Source of the DNA: Nitrosospira sp. Nsp14
GTDB taxonomy: Bacteria; Pseudomonadota; Gammaproteobacteria; Burkholderiales; Nitrosomonadaceae
Assembly: GCF_900113575.1 (NCBI RefSeq)
Contig: NZ_FOPV01000009.1
Coordinates: 1-64,000, forward strand
DNA length: 64,000 nt
Reading direction: 5' to 3'
Shown: piece by piece, positions 16,088 through 25,861 of the stretch
Layout of the letters: the number at the start of each line of letters is the position of its first letter
Numbering within the stretch: position 1 is the stretch's first letter
Position numbers and translations under genes: made by a program
The notes under the pieces: generated by a model
The model's database searches: none
What the model was told of the DNA's origin: nothing
The model's input: the letters and a program-made list of their open reading frames with translations, nothing else

Positions 16088-17932
16088 TCACTGATTGTGG
16101 GTTCCCCGCTGCCGGTACCACTGCTCCAGCATCATCAGGACCCAAACCATGGTGCCGTGGTAGCCAGCATGCTCATCCAGATGCTTCCCGAGCAGGTTGT
16201 CGATGAAGTCGGCACGGACAATATTTCGCGACCTGAGGCTGCTCAGGCTGTCCGAGGCCAAAGCCTGCAAACCCCGATGCTGTTGCAGCCAGACGCCGAA
16301 AGGCAAGCCGAATCCGTGCTTTTGCTTGGTGATAATATCGTCGGGAAGAAATCCCCGCAGCGCTTCCTTGAAAAAATAACGTAGCTTGGTGCCATTGAGT
16401 TTCAGATGAGGCTCCAGCCGCAGCGAGAACGCGACGATCTCGTCGCTGATCAGGGGAAAGGCGACTTCCATCGCCGCCAGCTCGCAAGCCTTGGCCACTT
16501 TGGGCAAGTCGTTGTCAGCGAGCGTGAACTTGCGGTCAAAAGCAAGCATACGATTGATGAGGCTGCTAGCCTTGTTCTCGTGATACACGTTTTCCAGCAG
16601 CGCAGCTGGATTACCGGGATTAACGGTTTCAAGAAATTCACGCGTAAAAACTTCTGCAGGCCCATACCGCTCCAGCAGATTATAGGTCTCCGTCCGCGCC
16701 GGCATCGGTATGGACGCCTGCTCGATGTAGCTGCGCGCCTTCTGTACCAACGGCAATGCGCTCCCCCCGGGTAGACCAAAGACCAGCGGCTCGAGGATAC
16801 CCTTGCGCACAAGGACTGGAGTCTTTTCATAAAGTGAAAACAGGTGTTGTTTCGCGTAACGCGCATTGCCGCCAAACAGCTCGTCCCCGCCGTCACCGCC
16901 GAGCATCCTGGTCACCCCGTCGGCTTTCGCCATTCGTGCGCAATAGAAGGCAGGGATAGCGGAAGCATTGCCGAAAGGCTGATCAAAAATGGCGGCGACT
17001 TGGGGGATTGTGCTTACGATGTCATCGGGGGTAACGTAATACTCATGATGACGCGTGGAAAAATGACGGGCTGCAATGCGCGCATACTCCATTTCGTCAT
17101 ACCCAGACGCATCGAAACCGATGGAGTAGGTGCGGGCAGGCGCGCCGCAAACTTCTCCCAATATTCCTGCGATGGTCGAGCTATCGGTGCCGCCGCTGAG
17201 AAAAGCGCCAGCTTGATGATCGCCGACCGCATCGCGTACGCTTGAGCGCAACACGCTCAGAAAGTCGTTTTTGAGCTCCTGAAAGGGGCGCTTCTCGTTT
17301 TCCAGGAATTGCATTTGCCAGTATTTGCGAGTCTCGGCATGACCCTTGCGATAAAACAGATACTCGCCCGGCAGGAGACGTTTCTGGCCCTGGTAAATAG
17401 TATCCGGACCGGGAACCATGTGAAAGTACACATAGTTATAAAGGCTTTGAGGAGAAATTTCGGATTTCGCGCGGGTGTGTATGTTGATTGCGTCCGCCGA
17501 TGAGCCGAAGACGAGCCCTCCGTCATACACTTGATAGGTGAGCGGATTCACACCCATGCGGTCTATCGCAAGGAAGGCCTCATGCGCGACCTCATCAATT
17601 ATGCACAAAGAAAACGCGCCCGCCAAACCTTCAAGGGCTTTTTCGCCGCGCTCGCGCCAATCGTGGCCGAGGGTCTTTGCCGTTCCGTTGGTAAGCGCAA
17701 GCTGGATTAAGCGCGGCTCACGAAAGCGGGGTTGCCCCCATAGCGCGACCAAAAGCCCATCCTGTTTATGAATATGTCTGCTATCGCTGCTGGCTGCAAC
17801 CGCAGCGGCGCTGTTTCCTCCAGCATCAGCCGCAATATCGCTGGCATCAAAGCGCATCAGCGGGCCGCACATTTGCCGCACAAGCTGCATATTTTCAGTA
17901 ACGGAGGCGCTATGGCCCATCCAACCGCACAA
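16088..17932 (-). CDS. Asparagine-synthase-like amidotransferase of the exosortase-A gene set
   Basis: The product (about 614 residues) has an N-terminal class II glutamine amidotransferase domain and a C-terminal asparagine synthase domain with the ATP-pyrophosphatase loop AFLSGGTDSSTIAG and the motif GGDGGDELFGGN. These enzymes form amides from a carboxylate, ATP and glutamine. There is no ATG at the start. A TTG at 17941 gives MSGLCGW and has a well-spaced GGGAG site, whereas the TTG at 17932 gives MCGWMGH, placing cysteine second, as the glutaminase needs. The usual NGEIYN motif is replaced by LWGQPRF, so the glutaminase half may be altered. It follows the decarboxylase and ligase genes, with which it probably shares a pathway. 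Confidence 0.78.
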   Translation of the reverse strand: MCGWMGHSASVTENMQLVRQMCGPLMRFDASDIAADAGGNSAAAVAASSDSRHIHKQDGLLVALWGQPRFREPRLIQLALTNGTAKTLGHDWRERGEKALEGLAGAFSLCIIDEVAHEAFLAIDRMGVNPLTYQVYDGGLVFGSSADAINIHTRAKSEISPQSLYNYVYFHMVPGPDTIYQGQKRLLPGEYLFYRKGHAETRKYWQMQFLENEKRPFQELKNDFLSVLRSSVRDAVGDHQAGAFLSGGTDSSTIAGILGEVCGAPARTYSIGFDASGYDEMEYARIAARHFSTRHHEYYVTPDDIVSTIPQVAAIFDQPFGNASAIPAFYCARMAKADGVTRMLGGDGGDELFGGNARYAKQHLFSLYEKTPVLVRKGILEPLVFGLPGGSALPLVQKARSYIEQASIPMPARTETYNLLERYGPAEVFTREFLETVNPGNPAALLENVYHENKASSLINRMLAFDRKFTLADNDLPKVAKACELAAMEVAFPLISDEIVAFSLRLEPHLKLNGTKLRYFFKEALRGFLPDDIITKQKHGFGLPFGVWLQQHRGLQALASDSLSSLRSRNIVRADFIDNLLGKHLDEHAGYHGTMVWVLMMLEQWYRQRGTHNQ

Positions 17933-18059
17933 TCCGCTCAATACAGTTCTCCCGTTTTTTTGTATCGTTTCGCTATTGTCATTGGTTCTGGCTGCTACGC
18001 GCGGAATGCTAGCCGGTAGGAAAGCATGCCGTCCGCTGGGTGAAGAAGTGGAACAGGTA

Positions 18060-19295
18060 TTAAACCAGCACTTCGACCGGCGCGGGATGGCTCAGGAATG
18101 CCGTGGGACTTGCGGTCAGGCCATAAGCGCCGGACTGAAGAACGACGATTAAATCGCCGGTTTCCGCTTTGCCCATTTCCATCCGATCCGCCAATAAATC
18201 TAACGGCGTGCAAAGCGGTCCCACAACCGAGACTGTTTCTTTTACGCTATTTTGAGCCTTGTTGCCGACGATGACCGGGTAATTCTTGCGGATTACCTGT
18301 CCGAAGTTGCCAGAGGCGGCAAGATGGTGGTGCAAGCCACCGTCCGTGATGAGAAAAGTCTGACCTCTCGACTCCTTGCGCTCCAGCACCCGGCACACAT
18401 AAATTCCGGCCTCGGCCACCATATAGCGCCCGAGCTCGATCACAATACGCGCCTCCGGCAGTTCTCGCTTCGCTTCCGGGAGCAAGCGCCGGAGGTTGTC
18501 GCCCACGCTTGCCAAGTCCAGAGCGTCGTCGCCCGGGAAATAAGGCACGCCGAATCCGCCGCCTATATTCAGCATTCGGACTGGGGCCGGCGCGTACCGC
18601 GCAAGCGAGACGCCAAGCTGCACCGTTTTCTCGTGGGCTTCCTGCAGGGCCCCTGCCTTAAGGTTCTGTGAACCGCTGAAGATGTGAAATCCTTCGAAAT
18701 CAAGGCCGAGCTGCCCCAACCGCTTAAGCATTGCCGGTACGCGCTCCGCATCGACGCCGAACTGTTTTGCGCCGCCACCCATTTTCATGCTGGAGGATTT
18801 AAGTTCGAAATCAGGATTGACGCGAACCGCCACTTTCGGACAAACGCCAAGATGGTAACCGAGGCTGGCGATACGCTCCATTTCCTGCTCCGACTCCAAA
18901 TTCACGACCACGCCAGCCGCAATCGCGCAGGAAAGCTCGGCGTCGGTCTTCCCCGGTCCCGCAAAACTGATTCGCCCGGGGACCATCGGCGTATCAAGCG
19001 CGACGCGCATCTCGCCCGCTGACGCGACGTCGATGCCATCGACCAACCCGGCCATATGCTGCACCACAGCCGGCATCGGGTTCGCCTTCATTGCATAGTG
19101 GAGATGAATTTCAGCCGGCAGACATTGCCGCAGCAACGCGACCCGTTCAGTAATCCGCTGTCTGTCATAGGCGTAGAAAGGAGTTCTCCCCACGCGTTGC
19201 GCCAGCTGCGTGAGAGCAATGCCACCAATTTGCAGGCAATTGTCACGCACCGGGAATTGATCCATGGATGCATGCTTCGGACGGATATTACTCAT
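18060..19295 (-). CDS. PLP-dependent decarboxylase, exosortase-A system-associated
   Basis: The 411-residue protein is a fold-III (alanine-racemase-like) group IV decarboxylase related to diaminopimelate and ornithine decarboxylases. The PLP lysine lies in HLHYAMKANPMPAV (K at about residue 71). Further family motifs are GIDVASAGE, FHIFSGSQN, LNIGGGFGVPYF (phosphate-binding glycine loop) and VIELGRYMVAEAGIY. The gene overlaps the end of the acyl-CoA ligase by 8 bp, so the two are co-translated. This pair is known from exosortase-A loci and probably makes and loads an amine or amino-acid-derived building block; the substrate cannot be deduced. Confidence 0.85.
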   Translation of the reverse strand: MSNIRPKHASMDQFPVRDNCLQIGGIALTQLAQRVGRTPFYAYDRQRITERVALLRQCLPAEIHLHYAMKANPMPAVVQHMAGLVDGIDVASAGEMRVALDTPMVPGRISFAGPGKTDAELSCAIAAGVVVNLESEQEMERIASLGYHLGVCPKVAVRVNPDFELKSSSMKMGGGAKQFGVDAERVPAMLKRLGQLGLDFEGFHIFSGSQNLKAGALQEAHEKTVQLGVSLARYAPAPVRMLNIGGGFGVPYFPGDDALDLASVGDNLRRLLPEAKRELPEARIVIELGRYMVAEAGIYVCRVLERKESRGQTFLITDGGLHHHLAASGNFGQVIRKNYPVIVGNKAQNSVKETVSVVGPLCTPLDLLADRMEMGKAETGDLIVVLQSGAYGLTASPTAFLSHPAPVEVLV

Positions 19296-20898
19296 GCGCA
19301 GGCTCTATAAAGGTATTCTGGAACTCCTGAGCAAGCAGTTTGCGATCGATTTTACCGTTGGGGTTGCGTGGCAGGCTGCCTTCCCGAACCTCGACCCGGC
19401 TCGGTAGCATAAAAGCAGGGAGATGAAGCTTGCAGGCTGATAGCAATTCGTCTTGTTCAAGATTGCGTCCCGTCCGCGCTGTAACGATCAAGACGATAGC
19501 CTGGCCGAGCATCGGATGCGCGACGCCGATTGCCGCCGCTTCCCCCACCAGCTCTGTCGCATAGATCACCTCTTCGATTTCGGTGGGGCTGACCCGGTAA
19601 CCGGATGTTTTGATCATTTCGTCCCGGCGACCGATGAAATATAGGAAACCTTCTTCATCCGTGCGCACAGTGTCGCCCGACCAGACCGCCAATTCCTGTA
19701 TGGGCAGCCCGGACTGCCGGGTAGGAAGCGGCTTGAAACGCTCCGCGGTTTTTTCCGGGTCGTTCCAGTATCCCATGGATACCAGCGCGCCGCGGTGGAC
19801 AAGCTCGCCCGGCTCTCCCGGCGCGCAAAGCGACCCGTCTTCACGCACGACCAGGACTTCAGCATTTGGAATCGCTTTGCCCATCGAGTCGGGACGCGCC
19901 TCGACTTCTTCAGGCGGCAGAAAAGTCGAGCGGAACGCCTCGGTCAGCCCGTACATCAGGTATATCGCAGTATTGGGTAGATTGTCCCGCAACAGATCAA
20001 GCGTCGCCCTGGGCATCGCGCCGCCGGAGTTGGTGATATAACGTAATGATGTATTAGTTGGCCAGTTCAGTTGAGCCAGCTGAATCCACAAGGGGGGAAC
20101 CGCCGCCAAGCCGGTAATGCTTTCCGCTTCCACAGCCCCGATAATATCCCGCGGCAAGAGGTAGTTCATCAGTATGCCCGTTGCGCCGACGTGAAACGCG
20201 GTGGTGAGCTGGCTTAGGCCATAGTCGAAGCTGAGCGGCAGCACTGATAAAATTCGATCCTCCCGTCCGTTCTTGAGATATTGCGCCACGCTCATCGCGC
20301 CGGCGATCAAGTTGCGGTGAGAAAGAACCACGCCTTTTGGCTTGCCTGTGCTTCCTGAGGTGTAGAGAATTGCAGCCATATCGTCATCGATACTGCGGTG
20401 GCTCCCCACCGCAACAGCCGCTATCAGCGCGTCGTTCCAAGGTATGACACGCAGGGCGGCAAGTGTGCGCGAGAGGTCGGTTATGCTGTGTTGAGCGTCT
20501 GCCGAACCGATGACCATTACGGTGTGCAGATCATGGCACTGGGGTAAAACAGGGAGAAGCACCTTCAATCGGTCTGCCGAGGTGACCAGAATCCTGACAT
20601 TGCAGTCCCGTAATATATAGGCCACCTGTTCCGCCTTTAGCAGCGGGTTGACCGGAACGAAAACTCCCCCCGCAGCGGACGCTCCGAACAGTGCCGCAAT
20701 CGTCTCCAGGCGCTTCTCAAGATAGACCGCGACACGGTCGCCGCGATCCAGACCCAAAACCAGCATGGCCTTAGCAACCACGTCGATGTCGTTTGCCAAC
20801 TCAGCGTAGCTTACCCGGCTTTGCCGGTATACCAAGGCTTCCTCGTCGGGAAATCGGTTGGCGGAGTTGAAAACAAGCTCTTGTACGAGGTGTGCCAT
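19288..20898 (-). CDS. Acyl-CoA ligase (AMP-forming), exosortase-A system-associated
   Basis: The 536-residue enzyme is a member of the ANL superfamily that activates a carboxylate as an acyl-AMP and passes it to CoA or a carrier. Core motifs are ILYTSGSTGKPKGVVLSHRN (residues about 172-191), YLMYGLTEAFRST, YFIGRRDEMIKTSGYR and the C-terminal catalytic lysine in NGKIDRKLLAQ. The sequence matches the ligase that accompanies exosortase-A loci. It is the first gene of a three-gene run with the decarboxylase and asparagine-synthase-like enzyme. No acyl carrier protein is seen nearby, although such loci often have one. Confidence 0.87.
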   Translation of the reverse strand: MAHLVQELVFNSANRFPDEEALVYRQSRVSYAELANDIDVVAKAMLVLGLDRGDRVAVYLEKRLETIAALFGASAAGGVFVPVNPLLKAEQVAYILRDCNVRILVTSADRLKVLLPVLPQCHDLHTVMVIGSADAQHSITDLSRTLAALRVIPWNDALIAAVAVGSHRSIDDDMAAILYTSGSTGKPKGVVLSHRNLIAGAMSVAQYLKNGREDRILSVLPLSFDYGLSQLTTAFHVGATGILMNYLLPRDIIGAVEAESITGLAAVPPLWIQLAQLNWPTNTSLRYITNSGGAMPRATLDLLRDNLPNTAIYLMYGLTEAFRSTFLPPEEVEARPDSMGKAIPNAEVLVVREDGSLCAPGEPGELVHRGALVSMGYWNDPEKTAERFKPLPTRQSGLPIQELAVWSGDTVRTDEEGFLYFIGRRDEMIKTSGYRVSPTEIEEVIYATELVGEAAAIGVAHPMLGQAIVLIVTARTGRNLEQDELLSACKLHLPAFMLPSRVEVREGSLPRNPNGKIDRKLLAQEFQNTFIEPAHE

Positions 20899-20956
20899 TA
20901 CGAAGATTTAATTTTTTGAGAAAGTTTCAAAAAGATCCGTGATCCATGCAAGGGCG

Positions 20957-22309
20957 TCATTTTATCCCGTGACGATTCATCAGATCATAAATTGTGGGAC
21001 GGCTGACTCCGAGCAGCTCGGCCGCCTTCACTACATTTCCGTTCACTCTTGCCAGCGCTTTCATAAGCGCATCGGATTCAGCCTTATCGCGTATCTGACG
21101 AAGATTGATGGGTTCAGCCGACCCTGATGACGTCTGCAGTCCGAGATCCTCGGCGGTAATGATCGGACCTTCAGCCATAATCACCGCCCGCTTGATGCAA
21201 TTTTCCATCTCGCGAACATTACCGGGCCAGGGATGGATTTCGATGGCGGCAAGAGCATCCTGACTAAAGCTGAGCGACGCGCGCTTTTCCTGTGCGCAAA
21301 ATTTATTCTTGAAGTGATGCGCAAGTAGTGCCGCGTCACCCACCCGGTCTCTCAAGGGTGGAATGGTAATAACGATTTCGCTGAGACGATAATAGAGGTC
21401 TTCCCTAAAACGCGATTCCTCGATCAGTTTCTTGAGATTCTGATGCGTCGCGCACACAATACGAACATCAACCGGAATCTCCTTTCGACCGCCGACTCGT
21501 TCGATTACTCTTTCCTGCAAGAAACGGAGAAGTTTGGCCTGTAGTGCCATAGGTAAATCACCGACCTCATCGAGAAAGAAAGTACCTTCATGGGCCAGTT
21601 CGATTTTGCCGGGGGTCTGCTTGACCGCTCCAGTATAGGCTCCCTTTTCATAGCCGAATAGTTCACTTTCCAACAGCGCTTCCGGGATTGCCGCGCAATT
21701 AATAGCCATGAAGCGCTTTTCCCTTCTGGCACTAGACTGGTGTAGCGCCCTCGCCAGTATCTCCTTGCCGGTGCCGCTCTCACCCAGGAGAATGACCGTC
21801 GCATCCGACGGCGCGACCTTCTCGACATTGCGACACACCTTCAACACTACCGGATCGCGAGTAATTACTCCGGTGATAAGCGAGTGCGTCTGCGTTTGCA
21901 GCAGCCGGCGGTTTTCCTGCTGCAATGCGTGCAAGTAATATGCTCTTTCCACCACGAGATGCAACATGTCCGGGTCGAAGGGCTTCTGGTGAAAATCATA
22001 AGCCCCGGCAGCGACAGCCTTCAGCGCATTCCCGTGATCCTGATTCCCGGTCAGCACGATCACCTTGGTGTCCGGCGCAAGCTCAAGTATCTGCACAAGT
22101 GTGGCCAGCCCTTCTGAAGCGCCGTCCGGATCCGGAGGCAGCCCCAAGTCCATGGTGACGACCGCCGGCTCATGCCGTCTCAGCAATGCAAGCGCACTTT
22201 CACGGTCACTCGCGACTAGTACCTCATACGAATCAAAGCTCCAGCGCAGCTGTTTCTGCAGCCCGGGGTCATCTTCGATTACCAGCAAACTCTTTTTATC
22301 CTGACTCAC
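20957..22309 (-). CDS. prsR: PEP-CTERM-box response regulator PrsR (sigma-54 activator)
   Basis: The 450-residue protein has a receiver domain (residues 1-120; LLVIEDDPG, TMDLGLPP, VLTGN, HQKPFDPD), an AAA+ sigma-54 activator domain (LGESGTGKEILARALH; GAYTGAV for sigma-54 contact; residues about 150-380) and a Fis-type HTH at the C-terminus (AAELLGVSRPTIYDLMNRHG). It is the partner of the kinase PrsK in exosortase-A systems. It begins with GTG; the upstream GGGG is a weak ribosome binding site. It is probably responsible for sigma-54-dependent transcription of PEP-CTERM and polysaccharide genes. Confidence 0.92.
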   Translation of the reverse strand: MSQDKKSLLVIEDDPGLQKQLRWSFDSYEVLVASDRESALALLRRHEPAVVTMDLGLPPDPDGASEGLATLVQILELAPDTKVIVLTGNQDHGNALKAVAAGAYDFHQKPFDPDMLHLVVERAYYLHALQQENRRLLQTQTHSLITGVITRDPVVLKVCRNVEKVAPSDATVILLGESGTGKEILARALHQSSARREKRFMAINCAAIPEALLESELFGYEKGAYTGAVKQTPGKIELAHEGTFFLDEVGDLPMALQAKLLRFLQERVIERVGGRKEIPVDVRIVCATHQNLKKLIEESRFREDLYYRLSEIVITIPPLRDRVGDAALLAHHFKNKFCAQEKRASLSFSQDALAAIEIHPWPGNVREMENCIKRAVIMAEGPIITAEDLGLQTSSGSAEPINLRQIRDKAESDALMKALARVNGNVVKAAELLGVSRPTIYDLMNRHGIK

Positions 22310-22359
22310 TTACATACCCCTTCGGTTGTATTCTCTTGATCGAGTTTTTGTAGCAATCT

Positions 22360-24441
22360 CTACTTTACGGTAGCCGCGTTGAGTGCTTGAACGTTTTGAC
22401 AGAGTGGCAGAAGGATACGGAATACAGTACCATCCGATTCGCGGCTGGTAACTTCCAGCTTGCCGCCCAGTTCAGACACATATTCCCTGCTTTCGAATAC
22501 ACCAATTCCCATCCCGGCTGACTTGGTGGAAACAAATGGCTTGAAAAGCTTCTCGCGGATGAACTCTTCGCTCATGCCGTGCCCGGTATCCTTTATTTCG
22601 ATGATCGCGAAATCCTGTTCCCTCTGCAGCCGAATTCGAACTTGGCCCTCGCGTGGCGTAGCTTCGATCGCATTCTGAATGAGATGTCCTACAACCCGTT
22701 CCAGCCGGGTGGAATTCGCATAAACCGTGAGGTTGGAATCCTGCACTTCGAGAACAGGCTTGGGTTCGGCAATCGATTTGCTCTTAACCGCTTCCTGTAG
22801 CAGCCGGGCGATGGAAAGGGGGGCCGGTGTCTCAGCTGAATCGCTACCGCTTAATTTCTCCAAAAGCCGTTTCATCTTTTGGACGGACAGGTAGACCGTT
22901 TCAACCATATCCTGCTGGAATTCCGGATTTTGCTTATGTTTTTCAGCGTTGGATAGCAGCAGGGATAACTGTGAAACAAGGTTTTTCAAATCGTGGACTA
23001 CAAAGGTTGACATGCGGTTGAACGACTCAAACTGACGCGCCACCATGAGCGCGTTGGCGGCCTCGTGTTGTGCCAAATAACTCGCAGCCTGATTCCCGGC
23101 CACCTTGAGCAGATCACTTACCTCCCAGTTCAGCTTTACTTTACTCCTCGGTTGTGCCAGCACCACAAAACCGAATAACTTCCGATGCTGTATGAGAGGT
23201 ACCACCAGCCACGCCTTGGAAATAGCTAGCAACCATGGGGGCAACGTAATTGCCGAGTATTTTTCCGGGCTGGTGCGATACTCCTGCAAGTCGATCACCC
23301 ACTCCCTGTGCTCTAGAAACTGGCAGAAGGAGCTTGCAACCGGCTCCATCCCAGTCGCCGAGGGCATATTCCAATGAGTGACATGCTCGAAGTTTCCTGA
23401 ATCCCGCGCGATCCAGACGCTGCCCCCAGGGCTCTCCACCAACTGCGCTAAAGCCTGAATCACGCGCTCACCCAATCCATGGCCGCTCTCCGAAAGAGTG
23501 CGCGTAAAGTGCAGCCACTCTTCGCGATAGTCGTAGTTGTAGCTAAAGAAGTGCTTGCTAATAAAGACTCTGAGCCAGGAACGTAACGTACCTGAGAACA
23601 GCACGGCCATCAGCAGGACGACCGCGCCGAAGAGGAAACTCACCTGCATGACCGTACCCCAGCTGCCCCCGAAAAAACGAAGATAGTAGCCGGCAGCGGC
23701 CATAGCCAGTAAATACGCGGCCGCGCCAAATAATGCCGCGGAATAAAACAGGATGCGACGAGATACTGTAATTCCGACTGACCATTGGGGATTTCGCGCG
23801 GCCGACACCGCGATCAACGGAACAACAAACGCGTTCACAATGCCGCGGGCTGCCCAGATTTCTGGATTGACATGCCGCAGCAGCAACGCGTCGCTATAGA
23901 GATAAAAATCGTACGCAAAAACACCGCCAATACCCAGACAGGCGAATTTTATTCCCCAACGCTGCTTAACCGGCGTGTTCCTGTACAGCTGTTCCACTAG
24001 TATCATTCCGAGCAGCGCCATTGCCACACTGGTAATGATACTGTTGGTATAGTCGGACGTGTGCGCTGGAAAAATGCCAAGGTTTCCATGCGCATAAAAA
24101 GTGGCAATAACGCACCCCACATACAACGCCACGATAATGGACATGGCGGGATTCATCCTGCCGTTGAAGAAGCCGTCACGATTCAGCCCCAACAGGGTGA
24201 TCAGGAACGCCGACCAGCCCGCGTTCCTGGCGATTTCCAGAATATCGGTCACGAGCGAAAGGGCGAAGTCGTGGGACGCTTGGTACGCTAGCGCCGCCGC
24301 CCAAAGCACGGACAAAAGGCAAGCGATAGGCAGTACCATGCCGTGCAAACGGCCCCGCCAGCTTGTCAGCAAAAGCACACCTAACACCAGGTACGCAACC
24401 GCGGCCAGCGTATAGCTGGCGGCCGCTATGTTCGTCACCAT
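22360..24441 (-). CDS. prsK: PEP-CTERM system histidine kinase PrsK
   Basis: The 693-residue sensor kinase starts with about eight hydrophobic segments (residues 1-290), then has a GAF-like region (about 310-450) and a kinase core. The phosphoacceptor histidine is in FVVHDLKNLVSQ, the N box in HLIQNAIEATP, and the G boxes in IKDTGHGMSEEF and GMGIGVFESREY. It is 50 bp upstream of prsR and just downstream of a sugar-transferase gene on the same strand. It presumably phosphorylates PrsR. The signal is unknown; seven- or eight-helix sensors suggest a membrane or small-molecule cue. Confidence 0.92.
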   Translation of the reverse strand: MVTNIAAASYTLAAVAYLVLGVLLLTSWRGRLHGMVLPIACLLSVLWAAALAYQASHDFALSLVTDILEIARNAGWSAFLITLLGLNRDGFFNGRMNPAMSIIVALYVGCVIATFYAHGNLGIFPAHTSDYTNSIITSVAMALLGMILVEQLYRNTPVKQRWGIKFACLGIGGVFAYDFYLYSDALLLRHVNPEIWAARGIVNAFVVPLIAVSAARNPQWSVGITVSRRILFYSAALFGAAAYLLAMAAAGYYLRFFGGSWGTVMQVSFLFGAVVLLMAVLFSGTLRSWLRVFISKHFFSYNYDYREEWLHFTRTLSESGHGLGERVIQALAQLVESPGGSVWIARDSGNFEHVTHWNMPSATGMEPVASSFCQFLEHREWVIDLQEYRTSPEKYSAITLPPWLLAISKAWLVVPLIQHRKLFGFVVLAQPRSKVKLNWEVSDLLKVAGNQAASYLAQHEAANALMVARQFESFNRMSTFVVHDLKNLVSQLSLLLSNAEKHKQNPEFQQDMVETVYLSVQKMKRLLEKLSGSDSAETPAPLSIARLLQEAVKSKSIAEPKPVLEVQDSNLTVYANSTRLERVVGHLIQNAIEATPREGQVRIRLQREQDFAIIEIKDTGHGMSEEFIREKLFKPFVSTKSAGMGIGVFESREYVSELGGKLEVTSRESDGTVFRILLPLCQNVQALNAATVK

Positions 24442-24463
24442 TTTGTGCGGCTGCGCCCGGATA

Positions 24464-25861
24464 TCATCTCCCGCCCTTGCCCAACACTACCACTTCGATG
24501 GTATCGATAAGGATAATGACATCAAGAAAAAGACTGTGGTTTTTAACGTAATACAAATCGTACTGAAGCTTTTCGATGGCGTCCTCGACCGAGGCGCCGT
24601 AGCGGTAACGAACCTGTGCCCATCCTGTTATTCCGGGCTTGATGCTGTGTCTCACATTGTAAAAAGGTATTTCCGCGCAGAGCTGGTTCACAAAATAGGG
24701 TCTTTCCGGACGAGGGCCGACAAAACTCATATCTCCATTCAGAACATTGAATATCTGGGGAAGCTCATCGATTCTCAACTTGCGGATGATTCTGCCTACG
24801 CGCGTTATGCGCGGATCGTCGGTCGATGCCCACTGGGGTTTCCCGCCTTTCTCCGCATCATTTCGCATACTTCTGAATTTAAGAACCATAAAGGTTTTAC
24901 CGCCTTTTCCCACCCTTTCCTGACGATAAAAAATTGGGGGACCATCCTCTAAAAGGATACAAATGGCAGTGATGACCATGATCGGCAACGTAGCGACCAG
25001 CAGAATCCCGCTCGCTACCAGGTCGAAGATGCGCTTGATCCCTGAACGAAGCAGGCTTTGATCGAAACCGCCGCCAAAAACAAGCCAACTGGGATAAAGG
25101 GAATTTACCCTGATCTGGCCTCGCTCCCGTTCAAAAAAAGCGGATGAGTCCGTAACCTTGATACCGTTCAGCTTACATTCAAGCAGATCTTGAATGGGAA
25201 AACAGCCCCCGCGCCGCTCCTGAATCGCAATAATGATTTCCTGCGCCCGGTACCGATTAGCCAGAGATATTAAAGAACCCATCTGGGGCAACACCGACGA
25301 AGCAGGGATATGCAGCTCTTCGTCGGACACCGAAACAAAACCGATGATCTTGAGGCCGCGTCGGGCGGAATCGTTTTTTGCCTGCTCGACAAATTCCTTC
25401 GCCTTCCCCCCTACACCCAGTACGATGGCTTGGGACTCCATGATTCCCAAACTCGACCATTTCAGGAACGCCGCGCGGGTCAAGAGAATTCCAGCCAAGG
25501 CAAGCAACATGACTAGCCCAAGAATGCCACGGCCGAGATAAAGATCAGGCAGTAGATAAAAAATTAAGGTGATGATCCCGAATCCCAGCATCATCGATGG
25601 CATCAAACGGAATAAGATTTCTTTTATATCGAGCCGGGAATCGAGTTGGTACAATCCCATCGCCGCCATGCTTAAAATCATGACGAAAGTAAACGTGCAA
25701 GCTTCCGGGAACAAAGACGACAACGAGAAAGGGAATGGTTCGACTTGATCGAAAAAGCGAAGGCTCGCTCCAAAATAAACCATGAATATCAGCACCATGA
25801 TTTCCGTACTGATTAGAAAAATTGCCGTTCTGGAGATGTAGTGATTATATATGCGAAGCAA
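24464..25861 (-). CDS. Exosortase-A-type polyprenyl glycosylphosphotransferase (TIGR03013/EpsB-like)
   Basis: This membrane enzyme starts polysaccharide repeat units by moving a sugar-phosphate to undecaprenyl phosphate. About four N-terminal membrane helices precede a Rossmann-like domain ([11 protein letters not shown]). A further helix leads into the bacterial sugar-transferase domain with [30 protein letters not shown] and FVGPRPERP. No ATG fits the start: TTG at 25861 has AAGGGA six bases upstream and gives the family-like start [10 protein letters not shown]. An upstream TTG at 25906 is possible. It lies 22 bp before prsK and heads that cluster. Confidence 0.85.
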   Translation of the reverse strand: MLRIYNHYISRTAIFLISTEIMVLIFMVYFGASLRFFDQVEPFPFSLSSLFPEACTFTFVMILSMAAMGLYQLDSRLDIKEILFRLMPSMMLGFGIITLIFYLLPDLYLGRGILGLVMLLALAGILLTRAAFLKWSSLGIMESQAIVLGVGGKAKEFVEQAKNDSARRGLKIIGFVSVSDEELHIPASSVLPQMGSLISLANRYRAQEIIIAIQERRGGCFPIQDLLECKLNGIKVTDSSAFFERERGQIRVNSLYPSWLVFGGGFDQSLLRSGIKRIFDLVASGILLVATLPIMVITAICILLEDGPPIFYRQERVGKGGKTFMVLKFRSMRNDAEKGGKPQWASTDDPRITRVGRIIRKLRIDELPQIFNVLNGDMSFVGPRPERPYFVNQLCAEIPFYNVRHSIKPGITGWAQVRYRYGASVEDAIEKLQYDLYYVKNHSLFLDVIILIDTIEVVVLGKGGR

